64,000 nucleotides of DNA from Diphasiastrum complanatum. Lineage: Eukaryota; Streptophyta; Lycopodiopsida; Lycopodiales; Lycopodiaceae. The notes below the pieces were generated by a model. The model did no database searches. It saw nothing but the letters and a program-made list of their open reading frames with translations, and was not told the origin of the DNA. How positions within the stretch are numbered: the stretch's first letter is position 1; the number at the start of each line of letters is the position of its first letter. The stretch is from contig CM055093.1 in NCBI GenBank assembly GCA_029204225.1, positions 29,463,777 through 29,527,776 on the forward strand, written 5' to 3'. A program made the translations under genes and the position numbers. Below, piece after piece: positions 1 through 11,033 of the stretch.

Positions 1-1
1 C

Positions 2-1450
2 CTAGCAGACATTATTATCCCCATTCTCTTGTACGCTGATGATGTGGTTCTCCTCTCATCCTCTGCAGCTGGTTTACAGAGTCACCTTTCTGCTTTACAT
101 CACTTTTGCCAGCGTTGGGGATTGACGGTTAACCTTAAGAAGACTAAGATTATGGTGTTTAACACCAACAGACAGCATATGAGAGATGTGATTTTCTATT
201 ATGACGGGCTACCGATTGAGATCGTGACCTCCTACACCTATTTGGGAGTTCTTTTCTCTGGTCCGCTACTCACTTTTCGACCAGCAGCCACCGCCAGGCT
301 CCGCAAGGGGCATACCGCTCTTGTGCATATGGAGAGATTTTGCTCTACTTATTATGTGCAGGATCCTGCTACCAGATGCCTACTATTTTCTGCTACTGTC
401 TCCCCAGTTGTGCTATATTCGGCTGAGACTTGGTGCCCTGATTTATCACGCGATACATGGAGAGATCTTACTCGTATCCAGATTCTCATGCTCAGTAGGA
501 TAATCCGGGCTAAGCCCTCAGTACCACATGATATCATACTAGCCGAGTTTGCTTCTCCTCCATTAGTTGTTGGTGCTATGTTTCAGATCATCACCTTTCT
601 TCACAGGGTATCAGATCTAGATACCTCCAGATACATTGTTGCTGCTCTCACTTCATCTTGTACCATTGCGGATCAGGGAGCCAAGCACTCTTGGTATCGC
701 AGTGTCTCAGCCCTTCTTCAGACTTGGGGTTTATCCGCACTTGATCTTCCGAATGGAACCCATGCTTATATCAGACAGCAGATCTACCGGAGCTACATAC
801 GCACTATATGGTCACATCCTGATCCAGATAGGGTCAAGCTACATTATTATGGCACACATCTTTTACGGCTGGACGTTTCGGGCTTGCCTATTCTTCCTGT
901 TTATCTTACACAGACGCTATCTTTTGGTCTGAGATATCGTATAGGACAGCTTCGAGTCTCTTCTCATCAGCTTGCTATCGAGACAGGTAGATACACAGAC
1001 ACTCCCAGATTGCAGCGGATATGTCAGCTCTGTTCTCTTCAGGAGGTGGAAGATGAGTTTCATTTCATCTTTCGCTGCCCAGTATACTATGAGATTAGAG
1101 GACGATACCATTGTTTATACCGAGATATTCCCCTCACGTTGAGCTCCTTCCTCGAGTATCCAGACGCTAGATGTGTGGGTCTTCTTTTGAGAGAGATGTA
1201 TATTTTACGAGCTTCACTTCTACCTACGCTCTCAGATATGGATTCCAGTCAGGCTCACATTACTCAGTTCTTCCAGAAGCGAGACAGAGTGGATATTTCG
1301 GTTGCGGATTTTGACGTCCCCGTCCGAAGATCGAAGACACAGAGAGTTTCGGCTCGATCCAGTGCTACTAGATCTTCATACGCCTCCCACCAGCCTACAT
1401 CACGACCCACTACTACCATCACTCATTACTTTCGGCTTGCTCGTAGCTAG
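2..1450 (+). CDS. LINE-A ORF2 C-terminal part: reverse transcriptase end and zinc-knuckle domain (partial)
   Basis: The open frame enters from the left edge and ends at TAG 1448-1450, leaving 482 codons in the window. The YADD catalytic box of the reverse transcriptase is at 32-43. Thumb and connection sequence follow, then a CxxC...H...C knuckle of the plant zf-RVT type at about 1022-1077. The C-terminus is basic and rich in Ser, Thr and Arg. There is no internal stop. In the family this enzyme nicks the target and copies its own RNA at the nick (target-primed reverse transcription). The endonuclease half is off the window here but visible in the right-hand copy. The 5' end is cut only by the window edge. 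Confidence 0.9.
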   Translation, partial: LADIIIPILLYADDVVLLSSSAAGLQSHLSALHHFCQRWGLTVNLKKTKIMVFNTNRQHMRDVIFYYDGLPIEIVTSYTYLGVLFSGPLLTFRPAATARLRKGHTALVHMERFCSTYYVQDPATRCLLFSATVSPVVLYSAETWCPDLSRDTWRDLTRIQILMLSRIIRAKPSVPHDIILAEFASPPLVVGAMFQIITFLHRVSDLDTSRYIVAALTSSCTIADQGAKHSWYRSVSALLQTWGLSALDLPNGTHAYIRQQIYRSYIRTIWSHPDPDRVKLHYYGTHLLRLDVSGLPILPVYLTQTLSFGLRYRIGQLRVSSHQLAIETGRYTDTPRLQRICQLCSLQEVEDEFHFIFRCPVYYEIRGRYHCLYRDIPLTLSSFLEYPDARCVGLLLREMYILRASLLPTLSDMDSSQAHITQFFQKRDRVDISVADFDVPVRRSKTQRVSARSSATRSSYASHQPTSRPTTTITHYFRLARS

Positions 1451-1659
1451 TTTCCTCCGCGGAGCAGGTGGTTAAGCTCTTGCTTTGTACCCTCACCAGC
1501 TGGTGGTCAAGCTTGGATACTTTTTCTCTTAGAGACAGAGAGATCGATATTTTAGTTTTAGTTTTACTGTCTTTTCATTGGTAAATAAGTCCTTATGCGG
1601 ACAATGCTTCTCACATTTTGTACTCTCTTTTGTCTTATGTGCCCCTGGGCACCAAAAGA

Positions 1660-1684
1660 CGTTAATAATAATAATTCTAATTCT

Positions 1685-1740
<56 letters not shown>
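1660..1740 (+). repeat. LINE-A 3' tail: TAA, TTCTAA and (CT)26 simple repeats
   Basis: After the 3' UTR block that includes the inverted motif gtgcccctgggcac, the element ends in TAA units, then TTCTAA units, then an uninterrupted CT tract of 52 bases (1689-1740). The right copy ends the same way with a longer tract. The LINE-C tail near 10990-11030 is also CT-rich. This family therefore seems to end in a simple-sequence tail and not in poly(A). The alternative is insertion next to a pre-existing CT microsatellite. Confidence 0.8.
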
Positions 1741-1741
<1 letters not shown>

Positions 1742-1742
<1 letters not shown>

Positions 1743-2956
1743 CAGAAATGTGAAATTTTTCTCTTAGCCGAGACTCATGAATCACTATATCGACCCCTTC
1801 CAGCCATTCCGGATTATTCATGGCAATCAGCATACAGGCCTTTCGTTCGAGGAAAAAACACACGTGGCTCTGGTGGTGTTGCATGTCTTACCAAGGAAGT
1901 TTATCGTACTCATTTTAAGCTGCTCAAAAGTGATCCATTTGCACGATTCATTTGGTTACAGTTTTTTGGTCACTGCTTGGGGCTATCTCAAGATCTCTTT
2001 ATAGCAGTTTGTTATTTTGCACCTCAGACATCAGCTTTTGCAGACTATGGTGGTGACCCCTTCCAGGCTCCCTCAGATGATATAGCCAACTTTGCACAAC
2101 AGGGCCTTATTCTTTTGGCAGGAGATTTTAATGCTCATACCAACACCCAGCAGACAGAGATTCATGCAGATAGTGATTTCCTACATATCCAGGTTTTGGA
2201 TGTGAGTTTAGATAGGACCTCTCAAAATGCAGATACCCCGGCTACACACTTTGGAGAACAGCTGATTGGACTTACAGAAGCTCACTCGTTAGCCATTTTG
2301 AATGGCCTATCTCGATGGCCGTCATCATCCGTGTATACCTGTCATCCGCACGGGGGTGGTCACAGCGTTGTTGACTACTTCATTGGCTCACCAGCCTCGA
2401 TTCCATTTCTTCATACTTTTCATATTATGCACCCTGCCATTTCTGATCACTCTATTGCTCCTGTCTATGGGCCGTGCTACTCGTGGTACTGTTATGACAC
2501 CTCATTCCACGTCGCCATCGTCCATCTTTCTCTCCACTTGGTCTTCCTACGTACACTTCCTCTCTGGCCACACTGCTCACCGATTTCCCCTTCTCATCTT
2601 CGGTAGACCAACAAGCCGCCTTTTTATCTCAGTCGCTTCCTCACTCAGCCAATACCGCATATCCACCAAAAACTTTTTCTTCTCATAAACGCACTTACAA
2701 TAGATGGTATGATGATGAGTGCCTCTCTCTACACAAGCAGGTTGTTCACGCTCAATACCATTCTCCCGACACCTTAGCATCTAGACAAAAAGAATACCAT
2801 AGAATGACTTTCCGGAAAAAGACTACGTACTTTCAGTCTCTGGCACAGAAACTCATCGATTCCTTGGACTCCTCTTCTTCTACCTTCTTTTGGAAGATGA
2901 ATTCTAAAAACTCATGTATGTTGTCTCCTATTGCCATTGAATCTTGGATTGACTAT
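1742..2956 (+). pseudogene. LINE-C ORF2: endonuclease and linker (broken)
   Basis: This stretch encodes an APE-type LINE endonuclease. AETHES is near 1765, the catalytic GDFNA box near 2120, and GGGHSVVDYF and SDHS boxes lie at about 2350-2450. In the family the domain nicks target DNA to prime reverse transcription. The frame breaks just after SDHS (about 2455) and resumes in another frame at about 2610 with a linker (WYDDECLSLH…) that continues to the Gypsy-1 insertion. The start of the endonuclease, including the WNCNG-type motif, is missing. The small ORFs within it are frame fragments. Confidence 0.85.
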
Positions 2957-3396
2957 TGTCACAAGCCAGTCTCTCCAAGCTCGTGAATCCTAGAAGCTGG
3001 TGTGTAGAATGAACCTCCCAACCATAGGCAACCCCTCCTTGAGTCCTTCTACCTGCTATTCTCGTCAACTGGCACATGGCATCCACCTGTGGGTGATCAG
3101 TCCACTTGGCATGCCTAGCCCTTGTGACCTGTGAATACTGAGTGACTCATAGGGTACCACCCCCGTGCCCCACCAAAGACCTGTGACCCTCTTGGTCACC
3201 CCGACTACTTGCCGGCTAGCATCTCGTCACTGACGGCTAGGGTCCCGACGGTCAAGACACACCGCATCTCTGACAACTTGTCAGGCGGCCACACCGGGTC
3301 ACTGCTCGGTCACTGACCCTTGCCAATACTTGGCCTCAGGCCCTCTGGTGACCGGCCGTGCCAAGGTCATGATAGAGTCGTAACTGGACTCTAACA
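2957..3396 (-). repeat. Gypsy-1 3' LTR (440 bp)
   Basis: This LTR matches 8350-8825 but lacks about 36 bp, including the gtgacgcaccgg segment, at the position after ctgctcg (about 3315). On the + strand it reads TGTCACAAGCC…CTCTAACA. With the other LTR it defines the element ends and the ACTAT duplication. Confidence 0.92.
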
Positions 3397-3411
3397 ATCC
3401 TTCCCTCCTCT
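3397..3411 (-). promoter_or_regulatory. Gypsy-1 polypurine tract
   Basis: Read on the minus strand, a purine run (AGAGGAGGGAAGGAT) ends exactly at the 3' LTR. This is the expected primer site for plus-strand synthesis. The same tract precedes the 3' LTR of Gypsy-F at about 43974-43988. Confidence 0.8.
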
Positions 3412-3417
3412 GGCAAG

Positions 3418-6410
3418 TCATCGGTCCTCGATGACAAACTCTGGGTAAGACTTCTGCAACGCCTCTCTCGTCTCCCAGGTAGCATCTGACAACGGATGCC
3501 CTTTCCAGGTTACTAGATACTCTTGAAGGAGACGATTCAGCAATCGTCCCTCCCTTCGATCTAGGATTCTGTCTGGCCCATAACCTGTGGTGTCTTTCTC
3601 CTCAAGAGACACTAGACCTTCCACCAGGCTATCGCTATCGTGCAAACATATCTTCAGTTCGCTAACATGGAATACTGGATGCACCTTGCATCCTACAGGT
3701 AGCTGTAGCTTATAAGCTACTTGGCTCACCTTTTTAATAATCAACCATGGTCCACAATACCTAGGAGATAACTTGGCGCACTTTCCTGTGCGTAGCACCT
3801 TCGACTTCGAAGGGACTAGTAAATACACCCAATCTCCATTCTCAAATTCCCGATGGGTACGCTTCTCACGAGCATAACTCTCTGCCCCAGCTACAGCTTT
3901 GGACAAGTTATCTCGTGCCAACTCTAGCTTCTATTCCATCTGAGCCAAAAACTCTACAACACTAGGTACCCTATGTGGAATTCCTATGATTGCAGGACCC
4001 AGTGTCCTGAAACCATAATTGAGCTCAAATGGACTCAATCCAGTGGACGCATGTCTCTTATCATTGTACGCGAACTCCAATAGCGGAAAATGCTTTACCC
4101 AGTCTGTTTGCGTACTACTCACATATGCCCTAAGCATATCTTCCAAGATCTGATTCACTCGCTCTGTCTGACCATCCATCTGAGGATGCTCAGAGCTACT
4201 CATCCGAAACTGTGTTCCCAGCTTGGCGAACATCTCAATCCAGAAATTTCCCGTAAACTTGGGATCGCTGTCAGAAACTATGGACTTCGGAAGACCATGT
4301 AACCTGACAATATTCTGAATAAACAACTCAGCCACTTGCGGAGCTGTGACCTTCTTGGTCGTTGCGATGAAATGAGCCATCTTGGAAAACCTCTCTACCA
4401 CTACCATAACAGAATTGAATCCATTCTGGGTCTTGGGTAGCCCAACAATAAAATCCATAGAGATGCTTTCCCACCTTCCTGTAGGTATCTCAAGTGGATG
4501 TAGCAAGTCCGAAGGAAGTACTCTCTCGGCCTTGGGTTCACCTGACAAGTCGTGCAACGCTGGACGTACTCTCTTACATCCCGCTGCAATCGTGGCCAGA
4601 AATAATGGCTTCTCAAAAGCTCACTAGTCTTATCAATACCAGGGTGCCCTGCGCAAAGACTATCATGGCATTCATGACGTATCTTACGATGAAGATCCTT
4701 CACGTCTGGCACGAAAACTCTTCCATTTCTCAATAACATACCATCCTTCACGATGTATGTTAGATATGTACTGGTGTGTACCTCTACGGAAGCGACAACC
4801 TCGACATACTCTTCCATTTGGTCGACTACCTTGCACGCATTAGGCCACACACGCTGACAATGCGGGTCCTTTTCTTGAGCCTTTTTAATCTCCTCCATGA
4901 GACCACTGTCAACCACAGTAAACCTCATCTGATGCAGTATACGAGATTGTGCATCAGCGACCACATTTTCCTTCCCTCTTCGGAAGCGAATTTCCAAATG
5001 AAATTCCTGCACCAGCTCGGCCCACCGAGCTTGGCGGCCCTTCAAATCTGGCTGAGTGCAAAAATACCTTAAAGTATGATGATCTATGTACACATAAAAC
5101 TCGGCGCCATATAAAAAATGTCTCCACACCTTGAGCGCATGTATAATCGCATACAGCTCTTGCTCGTGTAGGATATCTCTGTTGAGCTGGTGTCAACTTC
5201 TTACTCTCAAAGGCTACTGGTCTACCCTCTTGGCTCAACACTGCACCTACAGCAATGCCACTTGCATCCGTCTCTAGCCACAATCTTGAGAACTAGAGCC
5301 GTGGCCACAGACTCCTTCAAGTTCTCAAAACGTTGCTGAGCTTCAGCATCCCATCAAACCACAATGTTGTTTTTCCTTAACTAGTCCGTTAGAGCACCTA
5401 TCCAGGAATATTTCCTAACAAACCGCCGGTAGAACTTACTAAAGCCTAAGAAAGACTGTAATCGGCGTATATCGGCAGGCCTCGGCCACTTCTTAACCAC
5501 ATCCACCTTGGTTGGGTCAACCGAAATACCCTCAGCTGTCACTACGTGACCGAAATACTCGACATGAGTCTTACACAACTCTGTCTTCTGAGCATTGGCA
5601 TACAAGACAGAAGCTTGTAACTTGCCCAAAACGGTCTTGAGATGAATCTCATGCTCCTCAACCGCTTTACTAAAAACCAATACATCGTCAATAAAATTGA
5701 CGACAAACTTGCCCATATAGTCTCGCAAGACATCGTTCATGAGCATCATGAACGTGGCTGGGGCATTGGTTAACCCAAATGGCATAACCAAAAATTCATA
5801 ATGACCGAAACGGGTTCGGAAGGCCGTCTTTTGGACGTCTTCATCTCGAATCCGTATTTGATGGTATCCACTTTTGAGATCTATCTTACTGAAAATGGTT
5901 GCACCTTGCAACGCATCCAGTAGATCATCAATCCTGGGCATCGGATACCTGTGCTTTACAGTGATCTTATTCAATCCCCTGTAATCTACACACATCCAGA
6001 AACTACCATCCTTTTTCTTAACAAGTAAAATAGGAGAGGCGAAAGGTGAATAACTTTGGACGGATGTACCCCAACTTGAGATACTCCTCCAACATCTTTC
6101 TGACTTCCTCTTCCTTTTTTAGGCTCATCCTATAAGGAGGCCTACATACCAGACTTGCCCCTGGAACGAGCTCAATACGATGATCAACGTTCCGACTAGG
6201 CGGCAATCCCTCTAGCATATTACTAATTAGCACGTGTTTAAACTGCGTGCGGATGGACTTCTCCAACTCACTTGCTGGGTCACATCTAGGCTGTAAAAAA
6301 CATAATCTATCTTTCTTGGCCTTTTCCTTTTGCTCAGGACTGAGGGGAGACTTGTCGTAAGCACGACGAGCCATAGGAGATCCCGCCTTGTGCTTCAAAG
6401 TCTGCTGCAT
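3418..6410 (-). pseudogene. Gypsy-1 pol: RT, RNase H, integrase, chromodomain (frameshifted, protease missing)
   Basis: On the minus strand this starts in the end of gag (about 6410) and jumps straight from the gag knuckle start to the pre-RT region (RCDPASELEKS, about 6290). Compared with Gypsy-F, about 800 bp including the protease are missing. RT runs at 5995-5381 ([16 protein letters not shown], then NFIDDVLVFS as the active-site box). RNase H (ETDASG) follows at about 5280-4950, and integrase at about 4700-3931 (HHCC region, [26 protein letters not shown]). The chromodomain-type end closes at 3418. Frameshifts near 5380, 5150, 4560 and 3925 break it. One integrase residue reads DSD where relatives have DRD. 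Confidence 0.9.
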
Positions 6411-7547
6411 CTAGATAGGATCCTTCTGCGAAAAGCCTTTCTGACCAGCTTGGCCAGACTTTCGCGAACCCTTCTTCCGAGGCCAGCTTGGCGCTCCAGA
6501 TTCAGCCTTGATGCGCACATTACCTTCAAAGTTGAGAGCTGTAGCAACTGCCTCTTCTAAGGTCTTGCACCCTCACTAAGCACTGAAGGCCTCAACTCTT
6601 CACGAAGGCCAAATATGAACTTGTGGACTACCAGCCACTCGGGAATCTCTTCCGGAATCTTGATAAGTATCTCATGATACCTGTCAGCATATTCCTGCAC
6701 CATGTACTGCCTCTGACGATGCAAAAGCCAAGCATCCGTCGCACGCACATGCTCATGTGGAGGAATAAACTGAGCTCTGAAAGCTCGCTAAAACTCAAGC
6801 CAGGTGGATGGAGCCTGATTAGACTTCAACAACTTGCGCCACCACCTGTCAGTAAAATTAGTGAAATGGTAAGCAGCTTTGCGGACTCGCCAACCCTCAT
6901 CAGTTGGGGACCGTTTCAAATCAAAATACTCTTCCCACTTATATCCTTGTCAATAAAGATCATCTTCATTTTGAACTTATGCAAGCTGTAAAACTTCAGA
7001 GGAGGGCGCCCTAGCAATGTGAAACAATAGCCTGAAGGCCATGTGTAGCCGCAAGCCAGTAAACGAGCCAGATCAGATCCGGAGCTAGGTGGTTACATTG
7101 CTGAGAGAGCTAACTTGCAATTCATCAGATTATATCTGACTAATGGTAAGGATACTCATGCATCTGCTACTTCTCATGAATTGTTTGGGGACACTGGTCC
7201 TTTCAGATATCAATATTGCGTTGGGGAGTGTTTCCAGCGAAACGGGTAGGTTTAATATCTTTGTCTTCTGGATAAGGTGGAGGTAACATAGGACGAACAG
7301 CAGAAGACGGATAAGGTGGAGCATACTGCGAGGAAGACGCATAACCACCAGCTACCATCATCGCTCGCATCTCTGCGACGGTCTTTTCCACACTATCCAT
7401 GCGAGCTTGCACAGAAGGGGAAGTACCAGCAGGCAAACGGGCAGCCACTGTAGGCGGATTATGGGCAGGACTAAGCACAGGGCTGGGTGGTGGTGATGGA
7501 AGAGCAATGGGTGGACTGAGCGGAAAATCAACTCTATCATCTTCCAT
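6411..7547 (-). pseudogene. Gypsy-1 gag (interrupted)
   Basis: The start is taken at ATG 7547-7545 (MEDDRVDFPLSP), matching the Gypsy-F gag start. A Pro/Ser-rich N-terminus is followed by PYPEDKDIKPTRF, a foreign block at about 6945-7203, then the capsid-like gag domain (KWEEYFDLKRS, WWRKLLKSN) down to about 6557 and a basic region. Gag would package the element RNA. Stops and the inserted block disrupt it. Confidence 0.8.
6945..7203 (-). other. Copia-derived mosaic filler inside Gypsy-1 gag
   Basis: In Gypsy-F the gag residues NIDI and KWEEYF are separated by only six residues. Here about 250 bp intervene. Pieces of it resemble copia sequence. The stretch 7145-7200 reads KDQCPQT…MHEYPY, like Copia-1 at 13010-13070. 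The stretch 7108-7143 reads RYNLMNCK, like Copia-1 at 13092-13128. Positions 6947-6985 read KFKMKMIFIDKD, like a copia gag N-terminus. The pieces are out of copia order. The rest, 6990-7105, is unrecognised. Confidence 0.6.
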
Positions 7548-8335
7548 TATGGAACAAAAACAGAGACAGCATGGAATCAAGCTAGAAATTGCACTTATTG
7601 AAACACAGTCAGGACAAGGAAATGTTCAGCCTATTGACAATTTAGAACTGAAAGAGACAAAAAGCAACTGGAAAGTAACAAAGCCAAGGATATGTAGTAC
7701 TTCCCTTGCATCCTACGCTGGTACACAAGTCCGTAAAGAACTTATTTTGGGCACCAAATCGGCTTGAAAGTCGAAAAAAACAGGAAAAAAAGCCGGCTGT
7801 TTGACATCGAATTTCTTCCAAACGGCAAAAGCTTTTCACAAACCGTCAATTAGCAGTAGGTTGCCCTCCTACTAGGCCCAATCTGAAACTTCAACAGCAG
7901 AAATCGGAGATAAATCGGAGAAGTTATGTCCAATCCAAAAATCTGACCTGTTTTTTGCTTGGAAACCGACTTTTTAGTGAAACAGAGGCAAATCTGCTCC
8001 AAAACCGGCGTATAATGGCTCTATAGGATCGCCATGGATACTAAAAACATGCTCCCAAAAGCTGATTAGGATCTGAGAAGGCTCCGGAAAGTTATGAGCG
8101 AAAATCCTTCTGAAAAAATGCGCTGGAGCATCTGATTTCTTTTACCAAATTTTTCCTCCCTCAAACGGGTGTTTGTGGGCTCCCTGTATAGTGGGACAGC
8201 AGCGTTGGAGGCCCACCTTTCTTCTCCAATCTGTCTCCCACGTTTTTTCCCTCCAAAATCCTTCAAAAACAAGCAAAATCTGACAATTTCTACACTTTCT
8301 CTCTCTAGAACGACGTTTTCTCTCTCTAGAACGAG
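7548..8335 (-). other. Gypsy-1 untranslated leader
   Basis: About 790 bp lie between the primer-binding site and the gag ATG. They contain no supported gene. Short ORFs on both strands here have no recognisable motif. The last 70 bases before the ATG are closely matched at 39226-39284 in Gypsy-F. Confidence 0.75.
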
Positions 8336-8347
8336 GCTCTGATACCA
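8336..8347 (-). promoter_or_regulatory. Gypsy-1 primer-binding site (initiator tRNA-Met)
   Basis: On the minus strand this reads TGGTATCAGAGC, the classic plant site complementary to the 3' end of initiator tRNA-Met. It lies two bases inside the 5' LTR and fixes the element's orientation. Confidence 0.9.
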
Positions 8348-8349
8348 GT

Positions 8350-8825
8350 TGTCACAAGCCAGTCTCTCCAAGCTCGTGAATCCTAGAAGCCGGTGTGTAC
8401 AATGAACCTCCCAACCATAGGCACCCCCTCCTTGAGTCCTACCTGCTATTCCCGTCAAGTGGCACATGGCATCCACCTGTGGGTGATCAGTCCACTTGGC
8501 ATGGCTAGCCCTTGTGACCTGTGAGTACTGAGTGACTCATAGGGTACCACTCCCGTGCCCCGCCAAAGACCTGTGACCCTCTTGGTCACCCCGACTACTT
8601 GCCGGCTAGCATCTCGTCACTGACGGCTAGGGTCCCGACGGTCAAGACACACCGCATCTCTGACAACTTGTCAGGCGGCCACACCGGGTCACTGCTCGTG
8701 ACGCACCGGTCCCAACTTGGGACAGATGTCCTCCTCGGTCACTGGCCCTTGCCAATACTTGGCCTCAGGCCCTCTGGTGACCGGCCGTGCCAAGGTCATG
8801 ATAGAGTCGTAACTGGACTCTAACA
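8350..8825 (-). repeat. Gypsy-1 5' LTR (476 bp)
   Basis: This is the longer and probably original LTR, in direct repeat with 2957-3396. It is followed directly by ACTAT (8826-8830), the second copy of the target duplication in LINE-C. It is similar throughout to the Gypsy-F 3' LTR in reverse orientation. Confidence 0.92.
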
Positions 8826-8826
8826 A

Positions 8827-10783
8827 CTATGCTGCAAAAATTTATACAATTGACTCTCCTTCCATCTCTCTCTCACCGCGACCTTCAGAATTCACCCTTT
8901 TCACTCCGTCCATGATTGAAAACGCCATAAAAAATGGTCAAAACCATAAAGCCATTGATGTTGACTCTCTAAGTATGGACTTTCTAAAACCTATCGCCCA
9001 TATTGTTACTCCATACATCTCCCACGTTTTTAACCAATCTGTTATTTTTGGCCTTCCCACACCCTGGTGTACTAACCTGTTGCACCCTATACTTAAGGCT
9101 GGTGATCCTCTGAATGTAGACAACTATCGTATTATTATGATCGGTCACACTATGGCTAAGCTCTATGGTTCAGTTATGCAGTCTATCATCAACTCTTATG
9201 CGGAGACAGAGGAGTTATATGCTATGGGACAGGCTGGTTTTAGAGCAGGCTATTCCACAGCGGACCAGATATTCATACTGAGGCGTATCATTGAGGCGGC
9301 AAAGTTCAGGAAACAGAGAGTCTATTGCTGCTTTGTGGACTTCCGCAAAGCATTTGATTCGGTTCCGAGACACTTGCTACTCCAGCGTTTGGCATCCCTT
9401 GGTTTCTCACAGGAAGTCATTGCTGCTATCATCACATTATACGAAAGAGTTTTGGCCCGATTCCATGATGGAGATGGATGGTCTTCATATATCCATAGTA
9501 CGGTCGGAGTAAAGCAGGGATGTCCCCTATCACCCACCCTATTTTGCTATATACATTGACGACCTTGAGCGGATCATTTGGGAAGAAGGTGGAGATGGCT
9601 GTCCTCTTGCAAATCTTATTATCCCTATCCTTCTTTATGCAGATGATGTGGTTCTACTCTCTGGTTCAGCCGCAGGACTTCAGCGACATCTGGATGCCTT
9701 GTATACTTTTTGTCAGATATGGGGGCTGATGGTGAACATTGGTAAGACTAAGGTTATGGTGTTTAACACCAACAGGCAGCATATGAGAGACACTATGTTC
9801 TAGAGATAGTGGCATCTTACACATACTTGGGTGTTCTCGTCTCTAGTCCATTGCTTTCTTTTAGACCAACTGAATTGGCTAGGCTTCGCAAGGGGCGCTC
9901 TGCTCTTGTTCAAATGGAGAGGTTTTCCTCCACTTATTACGTGCATGACCCGGACACACGTTGTCGCCTCTTCTCCTTGACTATTTCTCCAGTTGCACTG
10001 TATTCAGCAGAGACATGGTGCCCTGGCTTATCTAGAGACACCTGGAGTGACATCTCGCATTTGCAGATTCACATGCTTAGCCGGATGATTTGGGCCAAGC
10101 AGTCGGTTCCTCATGAGCTTATTTTGGCGGAGTTTGCTTCTCCTCCACTGATTGTAGAGGCTATTTTCAGGATCATCACGTTCATTCATAGAGTCTCAGA
10201 GCTTGATTCTTCCAGATACATGGTAGCAGCTTTTACATCCTCTCGCACTTTGGCCGACTAGCAGGCTAAGTCTTCATGGTTTCAGTATGCTTCGGACTTT
10301 CTACATAGCTGGGGATTATCTATGTCTGACCTCCCAAATGAGACTCATGTGTTCATTCGCCGACAAATCTACCGGATCTATCAGTGCTGTACTCTACATG
10401 AGGTTGAGGATGAGTTTCACTTTATTTTCATATGTCCAGCTTACTATGAGATCAGAGGCAGATACCATTGTCTATATCGGGACACTCCACTCACGCTTGG
10501 TTCCTTCTTTGCCTATCCAGATGCGAGATGTGTTGGTTTACTTTTGCGAGAGATGTTCTCTTTGAGATCTTCACTTCTGTCAGATGATCAGGTTGTTGAC
10601 CGCAGCCAGCCACATATTACACTTTTCTTTCAGAAAAGAGCTAGAGAGGATACTTCGGATAGTGAGATCGACATTCCAGCTCGTCGACCGAAGCTCCAGC
10701 GTCTTCCTCGACCATCCAGAGTTCGTCACCAGAGGCCACCATGTGCCTCACACCAGATCACACAGTTTTTCTCTCTCAGTTAG
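8827..10783 (+). pseudogene. LINE-C ORF2: reverse transcriptase and C-terminal region (broken)
   Basis: This continues the frame interrupted by Gypsy-1. RT motifs include HPILKAGDP, DFRKAFDSVPRHLL (about 9340-9380), GVKQGCPLSPTLF (about 9507-9545) and YADDVVLL (about 9637). A frameshift follows PTLF. A deletion near 9800 removes the segment between MRDT and EIV. A TAG at 10259-10261 replaces the Gln codon found in LINE-A. About 85 codons are missing near 10375, which also removes the first Cys of the knuckle (YQCC in place of CQLC). Confidence 0.88.
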
Positions 10784-11033
10784 TGAGTTTTATTCCTCCG
10801 CGTAGCCGATGGTTAAGCTATTGCTTTTGTACTCTCACCATAGCTGGAGGTTAAGCTTTGGTTTTTATTTCCAGTTTATCTCTGTTTTTTTTTAGTTTTA
10901 GCTGATAGCACTAAGTCCGACATGGACACTGCTCCTTTCTAATGTACTTTTTCTTTGTCTTATGTGCCCAAGGGCACTCTATAGACATTAATATATTTTA
11001 TTCTATTCTATTCCCTCTTTCTCTCTTTGTGGA
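10784..11033 (+). other. LINE-C 3' UTR and simple-sequence tail
   Basis: This block parallels the LINE-A 3' UTR: cctccgcg…ggttaagct…cttatgtgccc…gggcac…agac(g/a)ttaata. The tail is TATTC units followed by CT-rich sequence, showing that non-poly(A) tails are a family trait. No gene is present. Confidence 0.75.

Larger units (their letters stand above)
1..1741 (+). mobile_element. LINE-A, left copy (non-LTR retrotransposon, 3' part)
   Basis: This is the 3' part of a LINE whose 5' part lies beyond the left edge. It holds the end of the reverse transcriptase, a C-terminal zinc-knuckle region, a 3' UTR (1451 to about 1660) and a simple-sequence tail. The same sequence recurs on the minus strand at 59925-61617. 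The encoded protein is identical in the two copies, and the only base difference I found is T versus A at 898, which is synonymous. The insertion is therefore very recent. Just after the tail, a different LINE (LINE-C) starts inside its endonuclease in the same orientation. Confidence 0.9.
2957..8825 (-). mobile_element. Gypsy-1, Ty3/gypsy chromodomain element (defective)
   Basis: This is a complete-length LTR element on the minus strand inserted in LINE-C. It is flanked by the 5-bp target duplication ACTAT (2952-2956 and 8826-8830). The LTRs start TGTTAG and end GTGACA when read on the minus strand. The internal region reads gag, reverse transcriptase, RNase H, integrase, chromodomain on the minus strand. 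The coding region is broken into many frames, the protease is deleted, and gag contains a block of copia-derived DNA. It is the same family as Gypsy-F. Confidence 0.92.
1742..11033 (+). mobile_element. LINE-C, 5'-truncated LINE split by Gypsy-1
   Basis: This older LINE belongs to the same clade as LINE-A. It begins abruptly inside the endonuclease at 1742. At 2956 it is interrupted by Gypsy-1 and resumes at 8826. Its reading frame (…ESWIDY then AAKIYTID…) is continuous across the insertion once one copy of the 5-bp duplication ACTAT is removed. The 3' end is a UTR (10784 to about 10985) and a T/CT-rich tail. It carries several frameshifts, an internal deletion in the C-terminal region and an amber codon, so it is not functional. 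Confidence 0.9.

Noticed and set aside
1689-1740. CRISPR-like or satellite array at the CT tract
   Set aside because: It is a simple dinucleotide repeat at a LINE tail. No spaced direct repeats of CRISPR type were seen anywhere in the window.
8336-8347. tRNA-Met-like sequences at the primer-binding sites as tRNA genes
   Set aside because: Only about 12 bases match the tRNA 3' end. No cloverleaf surrounds them, and their position beside LTRs identifies them as primer-binding sites.
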